NCBI GenBank assembly: GCA_964426915.1 | Contig: CAYRTD010000199.1 | Coordinates: forward strand, 1-5,727 | Direction: 5' to 3' | From: CAYRTD01 sp964426915 | Lineage (GTDB): Bacteria; Bacteroidota; Bacteroidia; Bacteroidales; GCA-2748055 | DNA: 5,727 nt | Shown here: piece by piece, positions 1 to 5,597 of the stretch | How positions within the stretch are numbered: the stretch's first letter is position 1 | How the letters are laid out: each line of letters opens with the position of its first letter | Position numbers and translations under genes: made by a program | The notes under the pieces: model-generated | The model's input: the letters and a program-made list of their open reading frames with translations, nothing else | Told to the model about the DNA's origin: nothing | Database searches by the model: none

Positions 1-374
1 CAATTCCGAAAATGCTTATCCGAAAAATCGTATCAATAACACTCAAAATCTAATCCGTACAAAAAAGCAACTAGCCAGATACTGCACCTAAGATAAATAT
101 AAACGACTGACTTTCTTACATCAACCAAATATTATATCCTTAAGTTGACGCGCATGCCCGAATGGGGTTGAACTGGAATAGCCATGGGTGACAAGCCGTG
201 GAATCGGTGATCAGTGATCGGTTTTATTTGTCACCAATTTAAATTTCAGAGAGGCAAAAACCCCAGTGACACACTTTTCTGAAAACTCCCAAATATTACA
301 CTTTCAGATAGTTAAATGAACCCCCAATTAAAGTCAAATACTTATATGCATCTCCGTCGCTCGACGACCACCCC
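1..374. other. Non-coding left flank
   Basis: I find no supportable gene here. From the left edge one plus-strand frame stays open for 29 codons to a TAA at 89-91; that could be the tail of an upstream gene, but this length is common by chance in A/T-rich DNA. Small repeats are visible: TCCGAAAA at 5-12 and again at 19-26; ACACTTT at 271-277 and 298-304; and TCTGAAA at 279-285 facing TTTCAGA at 302-308 (7-bp stem, 16-nt loop, with no T-run after it, so not a typical terminator). The densest structure, 141-235, is listed separately. No tRNA or rRNA pattern is seen. Confidence 0.6.
141..235. repeat. Cluster of short inverted and direct repeats
   Basis: Seen directly: CCC-GAAT-GGG at 157-166; CCATGG (182-187) facing CCGTGG (196-201), a 6-bp stem with one G-T pair; GGTGACAA (187-194) facing its exact complement TTGTCACC (228-235); and two adjacent 7-bp units, GTGATCA and GTGATCG, at 207-220. 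The first and third stems share base 187, so they may be alternative folds. The segment is more G/C-rich than the A/T-rich DNA on either side. It resembles the short interspersed palindromic repeats found between genes in many Bacteroidota, but I cannot name a family from one copy. It could also be the remnant of a larger element. No open reading frame supports a protein. Confidence 0.4.
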
Positions 375-514
375 CTCCTCCCTCCTCCCTCCTGCCTCCT
401 TCTCACTTCTTACCTCTTACTTCTTACTTCTTACCTCTTACTTCTTACCTCTTACTTCTCACTTCTTACCTCTTACTTCTCACTTCCTACTTCCTACTCC
501 TCCCTCCCTATCCC
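375..514. repeat. 7-bp tandem repeat array, 20 units
   Basis: Twenty consecutive 7-bp units sit in perfect register. The core (403-493, 13 units) is built from TTACTTC, TTACCTC, TCACTTC and CTACTTC; the outer units degrade to CTCCTCC on the left and TCCCTCC/CTATCCC on the right. A 21-bp block of three units (403-423) recurs exactly at 459-479, which indicates block duplication. The plus strand has only one G in the array (394). Read on the minus strand, the usual unit is GAAGTAA, which carries a stop codon; because 7 is not a multiple of 3, stops occur in every minus-strand frame within three units. The plus strand has no stops in the core, so a chance frame at 316-534 translates into Leu/Thr/Ser/Phe repeats and is not a gene. 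It is comparable in form to the heptanucleotide repeats (STRRs) known from cyanobacteria; no relationship is implied. It is not CRISPR, since there are no spacers. Confidence 0.93.
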
Positions 515-1783
515 TATCTCACTCAACAAACTAATCTGCTCACCACTATAGTCATACTGATAAAGTCCGTCCGATCCTATCATCATAAGAAGTCCATTGT
601 AAGGTATTACATCAAAAGCTCTTACTTCCGGAAACCATGCGATCTTAATCAGGTCATGAGGATCATTTGCGTCGTAAACTTTTAAGCCTGCTTCACCATC
701 ACAGATAAAAAGAATGGAATTGTCAATGCCCAATCCGTATGGCTCCTGCATAGGATAGGACTGCTCCCACTTTGGTGATGAAATATTGGAAACATCAATG
801 ATGTCGAGCTGACTTGTTGCTTCGCCACATAAATTGCCGGCCCTGAGGGTTACATAGGCATAATCGCCTTCAACAACTACAGGATCGCAGCTTTTTATAT
901 GATCGTAGCGTGAAATATAATCAGGACGGGCAGGATTATTCAGATCGTAGATAAGCATTCCTGTTTGTGTGCCAAAAAACAGTTTATGCCGGTACTGAAA
1001 AACAGTTTCAACACCCCAGCCGATAGACTGGTCTGATATTAGCAAAGGAGTATCAATCTCATCTATATCGAAAGTTCTCAGGTTGGACTGGTCAATGGTA
1101 TAAAGGAAATTATCTGCTATGGTAAACCTTGCCATTGATCCTCCGATCCCCACAGACATTGAGCTTCCCGAAGCATCTGACATACTGATCCTGCTATTAG
1201 CGCCGGAGCTAAATTCTAAAAAACTTCTTTCCGGAAAAAAGCCGAATCCGGGATTCCGGGACGTTATTTCTTCCTCAACCTCAGTTACTTCCCAACCAAC
1301 CACAATTCCCATGCTGGCATCTACATTTGCAATGGGAAGGTTGTTTTCGGCTATTATCGGAGGAAGTGCATAGGGGAATATACTGTCTACTCTTCCAACT
1401 TCAGTAATATTTTGAATATTGCTTATGTCAAGGGCAACAAGATCAACGAAACTATCGGCAAAAAGAATACTGTCTTTTATGGCCATATCGACATTACCCG
1501 GGATTTCGATAAATGACACAATCTCAGGATTGGAAGGATCATTATTATCGATTACATGTATCCCTTTTTGTGGCTCATTAATAAAAATGTAGTTGTCTTT
1601 GAAGTAAATTTTACCCGGATTAACTATTTCTTCCGGATCAGTGATACTGACGGATTTTTTAAAATCTTCCTTACTCATGTAAATTGGAGTATTCACAAGG
1701 TAACGGTCGGTAATTGTTTCATGGCACCCGCTAAAGAACAGAAATATTAAGCAGGTAAATAAAAAGCTACTGAAGGTTTTCAT
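494..1783 (-). CDS. LVIVD-repeat beta-propeller lipoprotein
   Basis: A predicted 429-residue exported lipoprotein. The N-terminus (MKTFSSFLFTCLIFLFFSGC) is a type II signal peptide with the lipid-accepting Cys at residue 20; the preceding F-S-G is a slightly atypical lipobox. The mature part has seven repeats of the form G-[LIM]-x-[VI]-[YIF]-D-x-x-[ND]-P, starting near residues 74, 114, 233, 275, 326, 367 and 406, e.g. GIHVIDNNDPSNP, GMLIYDLNNPARP and GLKVYDANDP. These match the LVIVD repeat family, expected to fold as a beta-propeller. An insert of roughly 85 residues, rich in Ser and Gly near its end (SDASGSSMSVGIGGSMARF), separates motifs 2 and 3. The family has no established biochemical role; a ligand-binding or scaffold role in the envelope is inference. 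The ATG at 1783 is chosen because it begins the signal peptide; a TTG at 1840 would add 19 residues ahead of it. No Shine-Dalgarno is seen. The final residues GIGREE and the TAG stop lie inside the 7-bp array. It is divergent from the gene at 1906. Confidence 0.92.
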   Translation of the reverse strand: MKTFSSFLFTCLIFLFFSGCHETITDRYLVNTPIYMSKEDFKKSVSITDPEEIVNPGKIYFKDNYIFINEPQKGIHVIDNNDPSNPEIVSFIEIPGNVDMAIKDSILFADSFVDLVALDISNIQNITEVGRVDSIFPYALPPIIAENNLPIANVDASMGIVVGWEVTEVEEEITSRNPGFGFFPERSFLEFSSGANSRISMSDASGSSMSVGIGGSMARFTIADNFLYTIDQSNLRTFDIDEIDTPLLISDQSIGWGVETVFQYRHKLFFGTQTGMLIYDLNNPARPDYISRYDHIKSCDPVVVEGDYAYVTLRAGNLCGEATSQLDIIDVSNISSPKWEQSYPMQEPYGLGIDNSILFICDGEAGLKVYDANDPHDLIKIAWFPEVRAFDVIPYNGLLMMIGSDGLYQYDYSGEQISLLSEIGIGREE

Positions 1784-1905
1784 GATGTATGGTTTTGTGG
1801 TTTGTCTATAGATGAAAAATCTTCCGGGAACGTTGCGCAATTTGTATTATTATTTTTCACGCAACCATGAAAGACCCTCATGCATCTACTTGAAAACCTA
1901 AGTTC
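1784..1905. promoter_or_regulatory. Divergent intergenic region between two exported-protein genes
   Basis: These 122 bp lie between the two divergent start codons and must hold the 5' leaders, and probably the promoters, of both genes. A perfect 8-bp palindrome, TTGCGCAA, sits near the middle (1833-1840) and is a possible operator, though one 8-bp palindrome in this length is not unlikely by chance. I looked for the Bacteroidota promoter pattern (TTTG near -33, TAnnTTTG near -7): TATTTTTC at 1851-1858 fits the -7 element with one mismatch, but no TTTG lies at the right distance. No exact promoter is therefore called. Confidence 0.45.
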
Positions 1906-2649
1906 ATGAAAATATTTTCTTCATTCCTTACATTAATCCTTACGCTGCTTTTCACATCTGTAGTAAATGCCCAGAACCAGGACGATGTAGTTTATCTTTC
2001 CAATGGCAGTGTAATACGGGGAATCATCATCGACAGTACAGAAATAAATCTCCGGATACTGAACAAGGCAGGCGATATATGGTCGTTCTCCAGGGTAGAA
2101 ATAGATTCAGTAAAAAGGGAAAAAGCTTATGTACATAAGGCTTTTGTTTTCAATCAGGAAGGATCTGAGGTGAGTGCCGGTTTATCACTAATGGTACGTT
2201 CGGGTAGCAATGCCATTGATAAAGTTGCCATTCCCGGCTTAAATATGGCTTATAGTTACAGGTTCAATACTTTCCTTTCGACCGGAGCTGAAATGGGCAT
2301 CGAATTTTACGAATGGATGATAGCACCCCTGTCAGCCTTTGTGAAACTCCGCAGTTCTCAAAATATTGTCAGTCCCTTTTTATATATCAGAACAGGGTAT
2401 TCTTTGCCTGCTGAAAAACAAGACGACGACTGGGAATATTCCTACACAGCCAGTGGAGGTTTACATGCTTCCTGCGGTATTGGCATTGAAAGAATTATCA
2501 ATGAAAACACTTCTTTTACTCTTCTTTTCTCCTATAATTACCAGGAGCTGCATTATCATCTTGAACCACTACAGAATTGGATTCTCGAAAGAGATCGCAC
2601 CCTGAAATATAACAGGCTCAGGATTTCTCTGGGATATGTTTTTAAATGA
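1906..2649 (+). CDS. Secreted, putative outer-membrane beta-barrel protein
   Basis: 247 residues with a clear signal peptide: Lys at residue 2, a hydrophobic core at about 4-20, and likely type I cleavage after VNA (residue 22), leaving QNQDD. Residues 27-75 form a small front domain starting DVVYLSNGSVIRGIIID and ending in a charged Glu/Lys/Arg-rich stretch; the 'YLKNGSVIRG' pattern is common at the N-terminus of exported Bacteroidota proteins of unknown role. From about residue 88 the sequence alternates hydrophobic and polar residues with many aromatics and glycines (AGLSLMVRSG, NMAYSYRFNTFLSTGAEMGIEFY, PFLYIRTGYSLPA, FTLLFSYNYQELHY, RLRISLGYVF), as expected for strands of an 8- to 10-stranded outer-membrane barrel. 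It ends YVFK, so the terminal aromatic is followed by one Lys. The ATG at 1906 fits the signal peptide; no ribosome-binding site is visible. Its specific function is not recognisable. The barrel call is from pattern only. Confidence 0.87.
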   Translation: MKIFSSFLTLILTLLFTSVVNAQNQDDVVYLSNGSVIRGIIIDSTEINLRILNKAGDIWSFSRVEIDSVKREKAYVHKAFVFNQEGSEVSAGLSLMVRSGSNAIDKVAIPGLNMAYSYRFNTFLSTGAEMGIEFYEWMIAPLSAFVKLRSSQNIVSPFLYIRTGYSLPAEKQDDDWEYSYTASGGLHASCGIGIERIINENTSFTLLFSYNYQELHYHLEPLQNWILERDRTLKYNRLRISLGYVFK

Positions 2650-2876
2650 TTTATCAAATATCCGGGAGGCCCAGAGAATGGTTTATAGGTTGACAGGTCG
2701 ACAGATGGCTTAATGGCTCAACGGCCGGAACTATCACCTTCTCTCTATTCTATGAGTCTGCTCCAAAAAGTATTTTACCCCTTATCTGCTCCTAATCCCT
2801 AACTTAATTCCCTCAAATAGTGCAATTCCAAAAAATATAGTTTATTTTAGCGTTAGTGACATGCAATAAAAGAGCC
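2650..2876. other. Intergenic region upstream of the kinase
   Basis: No gene is supported in these 227 bp. After the stop of the barrel gene there is a small GGG/CCC inverted pair (2663-2671) with no following T-run, so no intrinsic terminator can be called. A degenerate 8-bp series lies at 2687-2726 (listed separately), followed by a pyrimidine-rich tract at about 2731-2815. The last 50 bp are very A/T-rich (ATATAGTTTATTTTAG, 2835-2850) and may include the kinase promoter, but no TTTG sits at the spacing of the Bacteroidota -33 element. A three-codon frame, ATG CAA TAA, occurs at 2861-2869. Confidence 0.6.
2687..2726. repeat. Degenerate 8-bp tandem series, five units
   Basis: Read in register, the five units are AGGTTGAC, AGGTCGAC, AGATGGCT, TAATGGCT and CAACGGCC. 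Units 1 and 2 share 7 of 8 bases, units 3 and 4 share 6 of 8, and units 4 and 5 share 5 of 8. The pattern suggests an old tandem repeat that has drifted, with a different period from the 7-bp array at the other end of the window. Its role is unknown; with only five divergent units a chance pattern cannot be excluded. Confidence 0.4.
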
Positions 2877-5597
2877 ATGAGCCATTACCTGAAAGAAGAA
2901 TTGTACAAGCTTATAAAAAAGGATGAGCGAATATTTGACTTTATTCAGGAAGGATCGCTGGATGGCCTCTGGTATTGGGACCTGGAGAAGCCGGAAAATG
3001 AATGGATGAATGCACGTTTCTGGAAAGTACTGGGATATAATCCGGAAGGAATGCCTCACAAGACCAGCGCCTGGCAAGACCTAATAAACCAGGATGACTT
3101 AAAAGTGGCTCTTGATAATTTAAACAAGCATATGGAAAATCCTGATCATCCCTATGATCAGATCGTACGTTACAAACATAAAAATAATTCAACGGTATGG
3201 ATCCGGTGCAGGGGAATTGCAATCCGGGATGAGAACGGGAAACCGTTACGGATGGTTGGTGCCCACCAGGATATTACAGCATTAAAACAAACGGAGAACC
3301 AGCTTCAACGTGAAAAGGAGCTTGCTTCAGAAAATGAAGAAAAATACAGGTCAATATTTGAAAATGCTCCTGTTGCCTTTCAATCACTCGACATAAATGG
3401 CAATATAATAGATGTCAATCCGCAATGGCTGGAAGTACTGGGTTATAAAAAAAATGAAGTACTTGACAAATGGTTTGGAGACTTCCTGCACCCGGATTCA
3501 CTCGAAGGCTTTAAAAAGAATTTTCCAATATTCAAAAAACAGGGCTTTATCCATGATGTGAAATTCAGGATGAAAACTAAAAGAAGAGGTTTCATTTATA
3601 CTTCTTTTGAGGGCTCTATTGGCCTGGATGATAAAGGCTCCTTCAAACAAACCTATTGTACTTTTAAAGACATAACCAGGGAGAAAGAAGCAGAAAACAA
3701 GATTATCCAAAGTGAAGCCCGCTACAAACAGCTGGTTGAGACAGCCTCTGATGCTATTTATTTGATGGATGAAAAAGGGGTAATAATTGATACCAACCAG
3801 ATAGCAACCAGGATGCTTAAAAAAAGTAAGGATGAAATTATTGGAACTAAAATTAATACGGTTGATCCCAATTTCCCGGTAAAAGCTTTTCTGGAATTCT
3901 GGAAAAGCGTACCATTCGGGGAACAAAGGATATTTGAAACTACTCATGTTACTAAAATGGGTGAATTAATTCCCATTGAAATAAGCGGTAAAAAATTCAT
4001 CATCAATGGTGAAACCTACTATTTTGGCGTGGCCAGGAACATAACAGAACGAAAGAAAGCAAATGCGGCGCTTTCCGAGAGCGAAGAAAAATTTCGCGGG
4101 GTGTTTAATTATGCCAATATTGGGATTACGCTTACCAATATAAAAGGAGATCTGATAAATGTAAATGAAGAATTTATTAAAATGCTGGGATATACCCGAA
4201 AAGAATTGCTCAGCTTTAATTTTACCGACCTCTCCTTCCCGGATGACAAGGAAAGAGAAATGCCCTTATTCGGGCAAATATTAGAAGGGAAAATCGATAA
4301 TTACCGCCTCGAAAAAAGAGTAAAGAAAAAGGATGGTAGTTTTTTATGGATTGATTTATCGGTTACAGGACGAAGAAATACAGAGGGTGATATCGTTATG
4401 TTTATTGGGATGGCCATTAACATCACAGAAAGAAAAACAGCCGAACTGGAATTAATCACAGCAAAAGAAAAAGCGGAAGAATCCAACCGGCTGAAAACGG
4501 AATTCCTAAACAACATGTCGCATGAAATCCGAACGCCAATGAATGGTATTATCGGTTTCTCAGAAATGTTGGATAAATATGATCTAAGTTATGAAAAACG
4601 GAAATATTATGCGAAAATCGTTCAGAACAGTAGTCATCAACTCTTAAGAATCATTGATGATATTCTCGAGATATCAACATTAGAAACAAAACAAATTGCC
4701 CTGAATGAAGAGGTTTTCTGTCTAAATGATTCATTAATGGAGCTTTTTTCAATATTCAATCTTAAATCAAAAGAGCGAAATATCCCTATTTACCTGAAAA
4801 AATCGCTAAGTGATAGCCAATGTCAGATAATTTCAGATAAAACAAAGCTTAATAAGATATTGAGCAATCTGCTTGAGAATGCTTTAAAATTTACAAGCAA
4901 GGGCTTTATCGAAATGGGATACTACATAAAAGCCAATAATCTGGTAATTTATGTTAAAGATACAGGAATTGGTATATCCCCGAAAAACCATAAATCGATC
5001 TTCGAGCGCTTCTCACAGGAAGAAAAAGGCATATCCCAGAACCACGGAGGACTGGGTTTGGGCCTATCCATCTCCAAAGAAAACGCACAGCTTCTGGGTG
5101 GAGATATTACACTGGAATCAGAAAAAGGCAAAGGTTCAGTTTTTTTTGTTACAATTCCCTACAAACCCGTTATTCCCAGGGATGAAGATTTTGGCGAAGC
5201 AATAAGGGAAAACAGACATAAAACAAATGACTGTCATACCATACTTGTAGTGGAAGATGAAGAAATAAATTATCTTTATATTCAAGCCTTGTTCGAGGAA
5301 AAAACACATCCCAAATTCAATATTATTCATGCAAAAAACGGAAAAGAAGCCGTTGATATTTGCCTGCAGCATAAACATGTAGATTTGGTGCTGATGGACC
5401 TCAAATTGCCTGTAATGGGGGGAGAGGAAGCCACCCGGAAAATAAAACTAATACGTCCGGACCTGCCAGTTATAGCTCAGACTGCCTATTCATCACAATC
5501 TAACATAACACAAGCTCTGGAAAATGGCTGTGATAATTTTATATCAAAACCTCTGGATAAGAAGAAACTGTTTGAACTTATAAGCAATTATATTTAG
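2877..5597 (+). CDS. Soluble hybrid histidine kinase, PAS x4-HisKA-HATPase-receiver
   Basis: 906 residues from the ATG at 2877. Four PAS/PAC sensor modules lie at about 24-138, 153-270, 279-395 and 403-521, each ending in a [DN]IT motif and joined by charged, probably helical linkers. HisKA spans about 536-604 with the phospho-accepting His549 in NMSHEIRTPMNG. The ATPase domain spans about 652-761: N box NLLENALKF (Asn664, Asn668), G1 DTGIGI (Asp695), F box FERF (709-712), G2 GGLGLGLSIS (724-733). The receiver spans about 787-906 with acidic Glu793/Asp794, phospho-acceptor Asp841 (LVLMDLKLP), Thr869 and Lys891. All catalytic residues are present. There is no signal peptide or membrane segment, so it should sense a cytoplasmic cue; ligands are not predictable. 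It should autophosphorylate at His549 and pass phosphate to Asp841, and from there probably to an HPt protein encoded elsewhere. A GTG at 2856 would add seven residues; the ATG is preferred because a purine run (AAAGAG) precedes it and the extension has no domain content. No partner regulator is adjacent. Confidence 0.96.
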   Translation: MSHYLKEELYKLIKKDERIFDFIQEGSLDGLWYWDLEKPENEWMNARFWKVLGYNPEGMPHKTSAWQDLINQDDLKVALDNLNKHMENPDHPYDQIVRYKHKNNSTVWIRCRGIAIRDENGKPLRMVGAHQDITALKQTENQLQREKELASENEEKYRSIFENAPVAFQSLDINGNIIDVNPQWLEVLGYKKNEVLDKWFGDFLHPDSLEGFKKNFPIFKKQGFIHDVKFRMKTKRRGFIYTSFEGSIGLDDKGSFKQTYCTFKDITREKEAENKIIQSEARYKQLVETASDAIYLMDEKGVIIDTNQIATRMLKKSKDEIIGTKINTVDPNFPVKAFLEFWKSVPFGEQRIFETTHVTKMGELIPIEISGKKFIINGETYYFGVARNITERKKANAALSESEEKFRGVFNYANIGITLTNIKGDLINVNEEFIKMLGYTRKELLSFNFTDLSFPDDKEREMPLFGQILEGKIDNYRLEKRVKKKDGSFLWIDLSVTGRRNTEGDIVMFIGMAINITERKTAELELITAKEKAEESNRLKTEFLNNMSHEIRTPMNGIIGFSEMLDKYDLSYEKRKYYAKIVQNSSHQLLRIIDDILEISTLETKQIALNEEVFCLNDSLMELFSIFNLKSKERNIPIYLKKSLSDSQCQIISDKTKLNKILSNLLENALKFTSKGFIEMGYYIKANNLVIYVKDTGIGISPKNHKSIFERFSQEEKGISQNHGGLGLGLSISKENAQLLGGDITLESEKGKGSVFFVTIPYKPVIPRDEDFGEAIRENRHKTNDCHTILVVEDEEINYLYIQALFEEKTHPKFNIIHAKNGKEAVDICLQHKHVDLVLMDLKLPVMGGEEATRKIKLIRPDLPVIAQTAYSSQSNITQALENGCDNFISKPLDKKKLFELISNYI

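Noticed and set aside
2..91. Open frame from the left edge ending at TAA 89-91, possibly the tail of an upstream gene
   Set aside because: Only 29 codons, no recognisable motif, and Asn/Lys-rich as expected of chance A/T-rich sequence.
141..215. tRNA or other standard RNA gene
   Set aside because: The stems do not form a cloverleaf, there is no TPsiC-type motif in the right place, and no other standard RNA pattern is recognised.
375..514. CRISPR array
   Set aside because: The units are 7 bp, contiguous and without spacers, and there are no cas genes.
316..534. Plus-strand 72-codon open frame rich in Leu/Thr/Ser/Phe
   Set aside because: It is a by-product of the 7-bp array, whose plus strand lacks stop codons, and it overlaps the 3' end of a well-supported minus-strand gene.
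1784..1840. Upstream TTG start adding 19 residues to the lipoprotein
   Set aside because: It would bury the signal peptide behind a charged leader; the ATG at 1783 begins a normal lipoprotein signal.
2663..2671. Intrinsic terminator after the barrel-like gene
   Set aside because: Only a GGG/CCC pair with no T-run after it.
2776..2815. Another pyrimidine 7-bp repeat like the left array (CTAATCC-CTAACTT)
   Set aside because: Only two units agree, and the rest lose register; base composition explains it.
2835..2850. Kinase promoter of the Bacteroidota type
   Set aside because: TATTTTAG at 2843-2850 is one mismatch from TAnnTTTG, but no TTTG lies at the expected upstream distance.
3498..3947. 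149-codon minus-strand frame inside the kinase
   Set aside because: It is the antisense shadow of PAS-coding sequence; the plus-strand frame is clearly the real one.
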